64,000 nt of DNA from Tenacibaculum sp. (GTDB lineage Bacteria; Bacteroidota; Bacteroidia; Flavobacteriales; Flavobacteriaceae), in the NCBI GenBank assembly GCA_022448525.1, contig JAKVCX010000009.1, forward strand, positions 62,001-126,000. The letters are read 5' to 3'. The first letter of the stretch is position 1. Each line of letters begins with the position of its first letter. Both the position numbers and the translations under genes were made by a program. Positions 18,083-26,090 of this stretch are shown in pieces. Under the pieces are notes generated by a model that saw nothing but the letters and a program-made list of their open reading frames with translations, was not told the DNA's origin and ran no database searches.

Positions 18083-18113
18083 AGCTTCTAACTTTTCGTT
18101 AGAAGCTTTTTTA
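18083..18113 (+). terminator. Terminator between tRNA-Gln and the amidase gene
   Basis: AGCTTCTAAC pairs with GTTAGAAGCT around TTTTC, with a T-run. It ends just before the stop of the convergent amidase gene and may serve both. Confidence 0.88.
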
Positions 18114-18115
18114 AT

Positions 18116-18715
18116 TTACGCTGTAAATATTTGTTGTTTTACTTTTATTATAGCTTGTACATGGTATTTTATGATTTGTTGTCTGCCATTGAAATCGTTA
18201 AGAATATTTTTAAATTCTTCAAAGTTATCCATAAAGAAGTTTTCTGTTAGAATTGCTGGCATTTTGGTCATTGTGAGCATGTGAAATCTATTTTCTTTAT
18301 CCAGGTCACCATCACTGAAATCAGTTCTTAATTTCCTATTTGGGAATTCTTTAGTGTATTCGTTACCAAATATTGTTGCTATTTGGTCGCTTTTAGTGTT
18401 TCCGAAAGAAGTGAAAATTTCACTTCCGTTCCCTCCGCCTGCGTTAGAATGAATACTAAGTAAAAAAGATTTTTCTTTATCGAACCGGTTAGCGCGCTTA
18501 ACTCTAGTTTCCAATGTTACATCTCTATATTCTGGAGTTATGTTTACATAGTGAATGTTTAGTTTTGTTAATTCTTGAATGATGCCATTAACAATTGCTC
18601 TATTAAATTCTCCTTCATAAATAGTACCTTCATTTTCCCAGTTTTTTAGTTTTCCCTTGGTTTGGTACACTCCCTTAATAAGTCCTCCATGTCCGTTGTC
18701 TAAAAGTACGATCAT
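18116..18715 (-). CDS. N-acetylmuramoyl-L-alanine amidase (Amidase_3 type), no signal peptide
   Basis: The protein is 199 residues and is a bare Amidase_3 catalytic domain. Zinc ligands are visible as His in LLDNGHGG (about residue 9), Glu in EGEFNRAIV and His in LLSIHSNAGG; the catalytic Glu is in AILTENFFMD. By family it cleaves the amide bond between MurNAc and L-Ala in peptidoglycan. The protein begins directly with the first beta strand (MIVLLDNGHGG), so it lacks the signal peptide of cell-division amidases. Phage endolysins and tailocin-linked lysozymes share this layout, but no phage gene is nearby. I am sure of the fold; how it reaches the wall is unknown. Confidence 0.88.
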   Translation of the reverse strand: MIVLLDNGHGGLIKGVYQTKGKLKNWENEGTIYEGEFNRAIVNGIIQELTKLNIHYVNITPEYRDVTLETRVKRANRFDKEKSFLLSIHSNAGGGNGSEIFTSFGNTKSDQIATIFGNEYTKEFPNRKLRTDFSDGDLDKENRFHMLTMTKMPAILTENFFMDNFEEFKNILNDFNGRQQIIKYHVQAIIKVKQQIFTA

Positions 18716-18840
18716 ATTTTAAATGTTTGGTTGATCTTAAAAATATTAAAACAATTTCCACGAGAAAAGGGTAAAGATGTTTATTTCGAAATTATTTCTA
18801 ATTTATTGGCTTGAATATCATTTTCATAATGATTATGTTG

Positions 18841-18872
18841 TTTGCTTTATACAGAATTAGTTCTTATATTTG
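18841..18872 (+). promoter_or_regulatory. Promoter of the rimP-nusA-infB operon
   Basis: TTTG (18841-18844), a 20-base spacer and TATATTTG (18865-18872) form a near-consensus Bacteroidota promoter. The transcript would start near 18879 and carry a leader of about 55 bases with a strong hairpin. Confidence 0.75.
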
Positions 18873-18899
18873 CACCGAATTTCTCAAATAAGATGGATG

Positions 18900-18925
18900 C
18901 AGGGGACGAAAGTCCCCTCTTTTTA
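18900..18925 (+). promoter_or_regulatory. Leader hairpin before rimP (attenuator-like)
   Basis: AGGGGAC-GAAA-GTCCCCT (18901-18918) is a GC-rich perfect stem capped by a GNRA-type GAAA tetraloop and followed by CTTTTTA. This is the form of an intrinsic terminator, yet it lies between promoter and start codon. It may attenuate the operon; that is inference. Confidence 0.6.
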
Positions 18926-18933
18926 TACCTAAA

Positions 18934-19395
18934 ATGAATCAAGATAAAGTAAGAGTATTATTACAGGAAGCATTGGATGAAAATCCTTCATTATTTCTTA
19001 TCGATTTAAAATTTCTTGCAAATAGTAAAATTAAAGTAATTGTTGATGGAGATTCAGGAGTTCCTTTAAGTGAAATAATTCGAATTAGTAGAAATATTGA
19101 GCATAATCTAGATAGAGAAGAAGAAGACTTTTCTTTAGAAGTTACCTCTCCTGATATATCAGATTCTTTGAAAGTAAAACGTCAGTATAACAAAAATTTG
19201 AATCGAACTCTTAAAGTGAAAACTGGAGAACAAGAGTTTGAAGGTAAGTTAGTTGAAATTCAAGAAGAGAATATAGTACTAACTTGGAAGGCAAGAGAGC
19301 CAAAACCAGTTGGTAAAGGAAAACACACGGTAGAAAAAGTTCAAGAAATACCGTTTGATAGTATAACAGAAGCAAAAGTGAAGATCATATTTTAA
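18934..19395 (+). CDS. rimP: Ribosome maturation factor RimP
   Basis: The protein is 153 residues, the normal length. The N-terminal alpha/beta domain includes FLIDLKFLANSKIKVIVDGD and the signature SPDISDSLKVKRQYNKNLNR near 70, followed by the C-terminal SH3-like barrel. RimP helps assemble the 30S ribosomal subunit. It is the first gene of rimP-nusA-infB, a conserved order, with nusA starting 10 bp later. Confidence 0.96.
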   Translation: MNQDKVRVLLQEALDENPSLFLIDLKFLANSKIKVIVDGDSGVPLSEIIRISRNIEHNLDREEEDFSLEVTSPDISDSLKVKRQYNKNLNRTLKVKTGEQEFEGKLVEIQEENIVLTWKAREPKPVGKGKHTVEKVQEIPFDSITEAKVKIIF

Positions 19396-19405
19396 TAATA
19401 CAGGA

Positions 19406-20662
19406 ATGGAAAATATTGCATTAATTGAGTCGTTTTCAGATTTTAAAGACAATAAAAGTATAGATAGGGTAACCTTAATGTCTATATTAGAAGAAGTATT
19501 TCGTTCTGCATTAAAAAGAAAATACGGTTCTGATGATAATTTTGATATTATTATCAACCCAGATAAAGGAGATTTAGAAATTTGGAGAAACCGTGTTGTT
19601 GTAGCTGATGGAATGTCGGAAGATGATAATGAGGAAATTGAATTATCAGAAGCAAGAAAAATAGAACCTGATTTTGAAATAGGTGAAGATGTATCTGAAG
19701 AAGTTAAATTAATAGACTTAGGAAGAAGAGCTATTTTGGCATTACGTCAAAATTTAATTTCTAAGATTCATGAACATGATAGCACTAATGTATTTAAGCA
19801 GTTCAAAGATCTTGAAGGAGAGATTTACAGTGCAGAAGTACATCATATTCGTCATAATGCAGTTATCTTATTAGATGATGAAGGAAATGAAATTGTTTTG
19901 CCTAAAACTGAACAAATTCGTTCTGATTTCTTTAGAAAAGGAGATGCTGTAAGAGGTGTTATTAAAAAGGTGGAGCTAAGAGGTAACAAACCGTCTATTG
20001 TGTTGTCAAGAACAGCGCCAGGTTTTTTAGTGAAGTTGTTTGAGCAAGAAATCCCAGAGGTATTCGACGGTTTAATTACAATTGAAGGCGTGGCTAGAAT
20101 TCCTGGTGACAAAGCAAAGATTGCTGTAGATTCTTATGATGATAGGATTGATCCAGTAGGAGCGTGTGTTGGAGTGAAAGGATCGCGTATTCACGGAATT
20201 GTTCGAGAATTAGGGAATGAAAATATTGATGTAATTAATTATACTAAGAACGAACAGTTGTATATTGCAAGAGCATTAAGTCCTGCTAAGGTGACATCCG
20301 TTACTATAGATAAATTTGAGGAAGAGAAAGATGGTAAGAAAGGACGTGTAAATGTTCTTTTAAAGCCAGAAGAGGTGTCAAAAGCAATTGGTAGATCAGG
20401 TGTGAATATTCGTTTAGCAAGTCAGTTAACAGGATATGATATTGATGTACAACGCGAAGGTATCGAGGAAGAAGATGTTGAGTTAACTGAATTCTCTGAT
20501 GAAATAGAGGCATGGGTAATCGAAGAATTCAGAAGAATAGGATTAGATACAGCTAAGAGTGTTTTAGATAAAGACGTTACTGAATTAGTTAAAAGAACGG
20601 ATTTAGAAGAAGAAACAATCGTAGAAGTTCAGAGAATCCTAAGAGAAGAATTCGAAGATTAA
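19406..20662 (+). CDS. nusA: Transcription termination/antitermination factor NusA
   Basis: The protein is 418 residues. Domains in order are the N-terminal RNA polymerase-binding domain (about 1-130), an S1 domain (about 135-200), KH1 with GVKGSRIHGIVREL (about 255), KH2 with AIGRSGVNIRLASQ (about 325) and an acidic helical tail. The C-terminal repeats of E. coli NusA are absent, which is usual outside Proteobacteria. It controls pausing, termination and antitermination. It is the second gene of the rimP operon, and the start ATG 19406 follows a short AGGA. Confidence 0.97.
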   Translation: MENIALIESFSDFKDNKSIDRVTLMSILEEVFRSALKRKYGSDDNFDIIINPDKGDLEIWRNRVVVADGMSEDDNEEIELSEARKIEPDFEIGEDVSEEVKLIDLGRRAILALRQNLISKIHEHDSTNVFKQFKDLEGEIYSAEVHHIRHNAVILLDDEGNEIVLPKTEQIRSDFFRKGDAVRGVIKKVELRGNKPSIVLSRTAPGFLVKLFEQEIPEVFDGLITIEGVARIPGDKAKIAVDSYDDRIDPVGACVGVKGSRIHGIVRELGNENIDVINYTKNEQLYIARALSPAKVTSVTIDKFEEEKDGKKGRVNVLLKPEEVSKAIGRSGVNIRLASQLTGYDIDVQREGIEEEDVELTEFSDEIEAWVIEEFRRIGLDTAKSVLDKDVTELVKRTDLEEETIVEVQRILREEFED

Positions 20663-20750
20663 TAATATAAGGTTTATCGATGCCTTTAAATCGATAAAGT
20701 GTAAGTGAGTAATTTAACTTACTTATGAAATATAAAGTATTAAACTATTT

Positions 20751-23621
20751 ATGGCTGAAGCTAAAAAATTAAGACTAAACAGAGTTTTAAGAGAATTAAA
20801 TATCTCTTTAGATAGAGCGGTGGAACATTTGGCAAAAAATGGTCACGAAATCGAGGCGCGTCCAACTACGAAGATTTCTGATTCAGAATACCAAGTGTTG
20901 CTAGACGGTTTCCAGACGGATAAGTCTAAGCGTGTTGCTTCTAAAGAAGTAAGCGAAGAAAAGCGTAAGGAGAAGGAAGAAATACGCAAAAGAATCGAAG
21001 CTGAACAAGAAGCTAAAAGAGCTGAAGAAGAAGCAAAGAAACAAGAGATTCTTAAAGCTAAAGCGGATAAGCCTAAGTTAAAAACTGTGGGTAAAATAGA
21101 TATTGGTGCGCCAAAATCTACTCCAACTCCTGAGGTAAAAGAGGAGCCTAAGCAAGAAGTGAAGGAACCTGTTAAGCCAAAAGTAGAGGAGGTTAAACCA
21201 GAGGTTAAAAAAGAGGTGGAAGCACCTAAGAAAGTTGAGCAACCAGTAGCGCCAAAGGTTGTAAAGCAAGAGGTTAAAAAGGAGGAGCCAAAGAAAACAG
21301 AAGCTCCAAAAACTAAAACTCCTCAATTCAGTAAGCCGCCTGTTAAAAAGGAAGAACCTAAGAAACAAGCTGAGCCGAAGAAAGAGATTACTCCTGAGAA
21401 TGCGGAGAAAATCAAGACTAAGTATCAGAAATTAGATGGTCCTAAGATGACAGGTCAGAAAATTGACTTGAAACAATTTGAGAGACCTAAGAAAAAGAAG
21501 CCAGAGGCTAACAAGGGTAATAATGATAACGCTGATAAGAAGAAGCGTAGAAGAATTACTAAGCCAGGAACTGGTGGAAATAATAATCAGCAAGGAAATA
21601 ACAGAGGAGGTCAAGGACAAGGTCAAGGAAATAGAAACCAAGGAAACCGTAATCAAGGAAATAGAAGAGGTAACCAAGGAAATAGAAGAGGGAGAAGACC
21701 TGAGGTTAAGAAAGAAGAGTTAACAGAAGCTGAAATCCAAAAACAAGTAAGAGAAACTCTTGAAAAACTTCAAGGGAAATCTAATAAAGGTAAAGGAGCT
21801 AAATATAGAAGAGAGAAGAGAGATCAGCACAGGCAACAAGCTGAGGCTGAAATGCAAGCAGCTCAAGAAAATATCTTAAAGGTAACCGAGTTTGTTACGG
21901 TAAGTGAAGTTGCTACAATGATGGATAAGCCGGTTACGGATATTATTTCAGCATGTATGATGCTTGGAATGATGGTGACAATGAATCAGCGTTTAGATGC
22001 AGAGACACTTCAAATCGTTGCAGAAGAATTCAATTATAAGGTTGAATTCGTAGGTGCAGAGGTTGAGGAATCTATCGAAGAAGTTGAGGATAGTCCGGAA
22101 GATTTATTACCACGTGCTCCGATTATTACAGTAATGGGTCACGTAGATCACGGTAAAACATCATTATTAGATTACGTTCGTAAAGCAAATGTAATTGCAG
22201 GTGAAAGTGGAGGTATTACTCAGCACATTGGTGCATACAGTGTTACTTTAGAAGATGGTCAAAAGATTGCCTTTTTAGATACTCCTGGTCACGAGGCCTT
22301 TACAGCAATGCGTGCACGTGGTGCTCAGGTTACAGATTTAGTAATTATTGTAATTGCTGCTGATGACGACGTAATGCCACAAACTAAGGAAGCTATTTCG
22401 CATGCACAGGCAGCGGATGTGCCGATCGTATTTGCAATAAACAAAGTTGATAAGCCAAACGCAAATCCAGATAATATTAGAACTCAATTATCTTCAATGA
22501 ATTTATTAGTTGAAGATTGGGGTGGAAATATTCAGTCACAAGAAATTTCGGCTAAAACAGGTCAAGGAATTGACGAGTTATTAGAAAAAGTTTTGTTAGA
22601 AGCTGAAGTTTTAGAGTTAAAAGCAAATCCAGAGAAGAATGCTGTAGGTACTGTTGTTGAGGCATTACTAGATAAAGGTAGAGGATATGTTTCTACAATT
22701 TTAGTTCAGGCAGGTACACTAAAAATCGGTGATTATATATTAGCAGGAAAGCATAGTGGAAAAGTAAGAGCTATGTTTGATGAAAGAGGTAATAAAATTA
22801 AAGAAGCTGGTCCATCTACTCCAGTGTCAATTTTAGGTCTAGACGGAGCGCCTCAAGCTGGTGATAAATTCAACGTATTCGAGGATGAAAGAGAAGCGAA
22901 ACAAATCGCAGCGAAACGTTCTCAATTACAACGTGAACAATCTGTAAGAACTCAGAAGACATTAACATTAGATGAAATTGGTCGTCGTATTGCTTTAGGA
23001 GACTTCAAGGAGTTAAATATTATCTTAAAAGGAGATGTGGATGGTTCAGTAGAAGCATTAACAGATTCTTTCCAGAAATTATCTACTGAAGAAATTCAAG
23101 TAAATATTTTACATAAAGGAGTTGGAGCAATTACTGAGTCTGATGTATTATTAGCTTCTGCTTCAGATGCTATTATTATTGGATTTAACGTAAGACCTCA
23201 AGGAAATGCTAGAAATGTAGCGGACAGAGAAGAGGTTGATATTAGAACTTATTCAATTATCTACGATGCGATTAACGATCTTAAGGATGCAATGGAGGGA
23301 ATGTTATCTCCTGAAATGAAAGAAGAGGTTATTGGTAATGTTGAAATCAGAGAGGTGTATAAAATTTCTAAGGTTGGTAACATTGCAGGATGTATGGTTA
23401 TGAATGGTAAGATTACTCGAGATGCGAACGTTCGTATCATTAGAGATGGAATCGTTGTTCATGATGGTACGTTATCGTCATTAAAACGTTTCAAAGACGA
23501 TGTAAAAGAAGTTACAAAAGGATATGATTGTGGTTTACAAATTAAAGGATACAATGATATCAAGGAAGGAGATGTAATTGAAGTTTATATTGAAGTAGCA
23601 GTTAAGAAAAAGCTTAAGTAA
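20751..23621 (+). CDS. infB: Translation initiation factor IF-2
   Basis: The protein is 956 residues. The N-terminal half begins with an IF2_N helix ([18 protein letters not shown]), then a long Lys/Glu/Pro-rich linker (about 65-250) and a Gly/Asn/Gln/Arg-rich stretch (about 275-315). A second IF2_N-like domain precedes the G domain, which has GHVDHGKTS (near 462), DTPGHE and NKVDKP. Domains II-IV follow to the C-terminus. It is a GTPase that places initiator tRNA on the 30S subunit. The lysine-rich linker makes the opposite strand look open, but those antisense frames are not genes. Confidence 0.98.
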   Translation: MAEAKKLRLNRVLRELNISLDRAVEHLAKNGHEIEARPTTKISDSEYQVLLDGFQTDKSKRVASKEVSEEKRKEKEEIRKRIEAEQEAKRAEEEAKKQEILKAKADKPKLKTVGKIDIGAPKSTPTPEVKEEPKQEVKEPVKPKVEEVKPEVKKEVEAPKKVEQPVAPKVVKQEVKKEEPKKTEAPKTKTPQFSKPPVKKEEPKKQAEPKKEITPENAEKIKTKYQKLDGPKMTGQKIDLKQFERPKKKKPEANKGNNDNADKKKRRRITKPGTGGNNNQQGNNRGGQGQGQGNRNQGNRNQGNRRGNQGNRRGRRPEVKKEELTEAEIQKQVRETLEKLQGKSNKGKGAKYRREKRDQHRQQAEAEMQAAQENILKVTEFVTVSEVATMMDKPVTDIISACMMLGMMVTMNQRLDAETLQIVAEEFNYKVEFVGAEVEESIEEVEDSPEDLLPRAPIITVMGHVDHGKTSLLDYVRKANVIAGESGGITQHIGAYSVTLEDGQKIAFLDTPGHEAFTAMRARGAQVTDLVIIVIAADDDVMPQTKEAISHAQAADVPIVFAINKVDKPNANPDNIRTQLSSMNLLVEDWGGNIQSQEISAKTGQGIDELLEKVLLEAEVLELKANPEKNAVGTVVEALLDKGRGYVSTILVQAGTLKIGDYILAGKHSGKVRAMFDERGNKIKEAGPSTPVSILGLDGAPQAGDKFNVFEDEREAKQIAAKRSQLQREQSVRTQKTLTLDEIGRRIALGDFKELNIILKGDVDGSVEALTDSFQKLSTEEIQVNILHKGVGAITESDVLLASASDAIIIGFNVRPQGNARNVADREEVDIRTYSIIYDAINDLKDAMEGMLSPEMKEEVIGNVEIREVYKISKVGNIAGCMVMNGKITRDANVRIIRDGIVVHDGTLSSLKRFKDDVKEVTKGYDCGLQIKGYNDIKEGDVIEVYIEVAVKKKLK

Positions 23622-23647
23622 ATCTTAAGTAATAGAATATTAATTTT

Positions 23648-23678
23648 AAAAGGTCTTGATGTTATTCAAGACCTTTTT
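23648..23678 (+). terminator. Terminator after infB, overlapping the end of the convergent gene
   Basis: AAAAGGTCTTGA pairs with TCAAGACCTTTT around a short loop. The right arm also encodes the last codons of the membrane-protein gene on the minus strand. Confidence 0.85.
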
Positions 23679-24054
23679 CTATTTCTTTAAATTGTAAATA
23701 TTTTAATAAAAGTAGACTTCCTGTTAAGCCAACGGCATAATAGCATTTGGGAATACCTTTTAAAATTGTTAGAGGACACTTAAAATTACCTAAAATATGT
23801 AAAGTAGATGCAATGCAAGTAATAATGAAAACAATCCCTAAAACGATAAAATAAATCTTTTTCGTCTTGTTTGTAATATGAGATATCAAAGCGATAATGA
23901 ATAAACTCAAAATAGGATAACATAGAGGAATGTTTAATAGTTTCGGACAAATGCCTCCTGTTCTAATTTCAAGTATCACAACTCTAAGCAAAGCGGATAT
24001 TCCGACAAATAGAAATAGGTAAATAACAATTGATGTAATTTGTTTGTAGTTCAT
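23662..24054 (-). CDS. Small four-helix membrane protein with two cysteine pairs
   Basis: This is a 130-residue protein with four predicted membrane helices. Two loops carry paired cysteines in similar frames: CPKLLNIPLCYP (near 36-47) and CPLTILKGIPKCYY (near 93-106), each Cys-Pro at one end and Pro-x-Cys-Tyr at the other. The size, helix number and pairs recall VKOR-like disulfide membrane proteins, but no CxxC motif is present. It could equally carry structural disulfides or bind a metal. Function is not recognised. It is transcribed alone, convergent with infB. Confidence 0.6.
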   Translation of the reverse strand: MNYKQITSIVIYLFLFVGISALLRVVILEIRTGGICPKLLNIPLCYPILSLFIIALISHITNKTKKIYFIVLGIVFIITCIASTLHILGNFKCPLTILKGIPKCYYAVGLTGSLLLLKYLQFKEIEKGLE

Positions 24055-24119
24055 AGGGGAAATTATTAATAATTAATGTCCACCACCCAAGTCAAATATA
24101 AAATTTGTATTCAATAAAA

Positions 24120-24150
24120 AAAACTCTTTCAAAAAATGAAAGAGTTTAAG
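24120..24150 (-). terminator. Terminator after the SPOR-domain gene
   Basis: AAACTCTTTC (24121-24130) pairs with GAAAGAGTTT (24138-24147 approximately) around an A-rich loop, with a T-run on the minus strand. Confidence 0.8.
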
Positions 24151-24175
24151 ATTTTAAGAAATAAAAATGTTTTAA

Positions 24176-24541
24176 CTATTTTCTGAAGCGAATAACAATG
24201 GCTCCTGAAAATTTTTCCTTGATTTTATTTAAAGCTCGATCAGCTTCAATTTTCGAATAGTATTTTCCAACTTGAACTTTCCATTCTGGTGCTTCATATT
24301 TCAATTTAGGAACACCTTGAAACTTCATCATGTAATTTTGTTTGATGTTACGTGCCCTTCTTTCATTACCATTGTACAACTGAATTTTGTAGATGGTTTC
24401 ATTGTTTTTATTGTATTCTCTTTTCTTTTTTAAGAGCGAATTAATCTTCTCATTATCTGTATAATTAGATTGAGAATGAACATTTAAATACCCAATTAAA
24501 AAGAGGGTTAAAAAAAATAAATTCCTACAACTTTTATGCAT
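24176..24541 (-). CDS. Exported SPOR-domain protein
   Basis: The protein is 121 residues. The N-terminus is a Sec signal (NLFFLTLFLIGYLNVHSQ). After a charged linker comes a SPOR-type domain with YKIQLYNGNERRARNIK and EWKVQVGKYYSKIEADRALN, ending in GAIVIRF. SPOR domains bind denuded glycan strands of peptidoglycan and often mark division-site proteins. This one consists of little more than that domain. It is divergent from the act operon and ends at its own terminator. Confidence 0.82.
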   Translation of the reverse strand: MHKSCRNLFFLTLFLIGYLNVHSQSNYTDNEKINSLLKKKREYNKNNETIYKIQLYNGNERRARNIKQNYMMKFQGVPKLKYEAPEWKVQVGKYYSKIEADRALNKIKEKFSGAIVIRFRK

Positions 24542-24664
24542 GTTTCATGTTTTCTACAAAAGTAACGACTTGTGAGCTAATAGATTGCTGATAACTGTTA
24601 TTTAGAATTGATATAAATTACAAATTAGGAATCTCTTAACATTTCCTATTTTACAGATAAGTAG

Positions 24665-24672
24665 TAATTTTG
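24665..24672 (+). promoter_or_regulatory. -7 box of the alternative complex III operon
   Basis: TAATTTTG matches TAnnTTTG exactly and would give a leader of about 75-80 bases before actA. No clear -33 TTTG is seen. Confidence 0.5.
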
Positions 24673-24756
24673 TCCGAGTTTATAGGAATGGAATAAATTA
24701 TTTCCAATTGTTATAACAACATACATAATAGATACAAAAAATTATATTTTTACAGT

Positions 24757-26058
24757 ATGAAAAGTGTGAATCATCACAATAAACTTAGTCGAATCCTTCT
24801 TAGTAGCCTTACTTTCTTATTTGTATTTCTAGTAAGTATTTCGGTAAATGCCCAAGAAGTTGACGAAGCTCGTCAAAAAGCAGGGAGAAAATTATTCAAT
24901 GCTAACTGTGCATCTTGTCACAAGTTAAACAAAAGAGCAACGGGACCTGCATTAGGTGGAGTAGAGGAACGAAGAGAAAACGAATGGCTGAAAAAATGGA
25001 TTCGTAACAATGCTGCGTTAAGAGCTTCAGGTGATGCTGATGCGATTGCGTTGTACGAGGAGTGGAATCAATCAAATATGACTGCTTTCCCTCAGTTGAC
25101 AGATCAAAATATTGATGATATTTTATATTATACGACTGTTGGTGATCCGGGTCCAAAAAAGGAAGTTACTGGTTATGAGAACGGTGGGGTAGATAAACAG
25201 GATCAAGCGCCAAAATGGTTAATCTGGATTTTAGCTGGAGCAATCGTTGTTGCGTTTTTAATGATCGGAAGTTTATTAAAAACTGTAAGTGAATTAAAAG
25301 GTGCTCCTAAAACTCCTGGTTTATTAGGTCAAGCTGCTGAGTTATGGGAAGGAATCAAGAAAAATACCTTCTTACATGTGTTGTTTGTGATTTTTGCGGC
25401 ATTAATAACTGCTTACGTTTTATTCGGTACTTTATTTAAAGTTGGTGTTGATCAGGGTTATCAACCAGTTCAGCCAATTTTATTCTCACACAAAATTCAC
25501 GCAGGAGATAATAAAATTGAATGTCAATACTGTCACTCTGCTGCGAAACACTCTAAGCATTCAGGAATTCCATCTTTAAATGTTTGTATGAACTGTCACA
25601 AGAATATTGCTGAAGTAGCTGAAGGTACTAAGGTTGTTTTAGAAGACGGAGGACGCGTTGTTGGTAAAGCTGAATTAGATAAAGAAATCGCAAAAATCTA
25701 CGAACATGTAGGTTGGGATAAAGATAAATTAGAGTACACAGGAAATACTAAGCCGATTGAATGGGTTAGAATCCATAATTTACCAGATTTTGCATACTTT
25801 AATCACTCTCAGCACGTAACTGTTGCTGGTGTTAAGTGTCAGAAGTGTCACGGTCCAGTAGAGGAGATGGAAGAATTATATCAGTATTCTCCATTAACTA
25901 TGGGATGGTGTATTGATTGTCACAAGGAAACAAATGTTGACTTGAAAGGAAATGAGTACTATGCTAAAATTCATGCAGATTTAGCTAAGAAGTACGGTGT
26001 AGAGCAAGTGACAATCGCTCAATTAGGTGGTAAAGAATGTGGTAAGTGCCACTATTAA
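24757..26058 (+). CDS. actA: Alternative complex III subunit ActA, multiheme cytochrome c
   Basis: The protein is 433 residues and has six CxxCH heme sites. One, CASCH near residue 51, sits in an N-terminal monoheme domain after the signal peptide (cleavage near VNAQ). The other five (CQYCH, CMNCH, CQKCH, CIDCH, CGKCH) form the pentaheme domain in the C-terminal half. Two membrane segments (about 152-175 and 205-227) separate them. In ACIII the ActA hemes pass electrons from quinol oxidation to ActE or oxidase. It is the first gene of the eight-gene act-cox operon. Confidence 0.95.
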   Translation: MKSVNHHNKLSRILLSSLTFLFVFLVSISVNAQEVDEARQKAGRKLFNANCASCHKLNKRATGPALGGVEERRENEWLKKWIRNNAALRASGDADAIALYEEWNQSNMTAFPQLTDQNIDDILYYTTVGDPGPKKEVTGYENGGVDKQDQAPKWLIWILAGAIVVAFLMIGSLLKTVSELKGAPKTPGLLGQAAELWEGIKKNTFLHVLFVIFAALITAYVLFGTLFKVGVDQGYQPVQPILFSHKIHAGDNKIECQYCHSAAKHSKHSGIPSLNVCMNCHKNIAEVAEGTKVVLEDGGRVVGKAELDKEIAKIYEHVGWDKDKLEYTGNTKPIEWVRIHNLPDFAYFNHSQHVTVAGVKCQKCHGPVEEMEELYQYSPLTMGWCIDCHKETNVDLKGNEYYAKIHADLAKKYGVEQVTIAQLGGKECGKCHY

Positions 26059-26090
26059 TAATTAAGAAAGTAGAAAAACACGTTATATAA

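Noticed and set aside
21078..21368. Open antisense frame opposite infB, rich in Leu/Phe
   Set aside because: It is the complement of the Lys/Glu/Pro-rich linker of IF-2; the composition explains the openness.
23662..24054. Annotation as vitamin K epoxide reductase (VKOR)
   Set aside because: Helix number and Cys pairs are suggestive, but the CxxC active site is missing, so the name would overstate the evidence.
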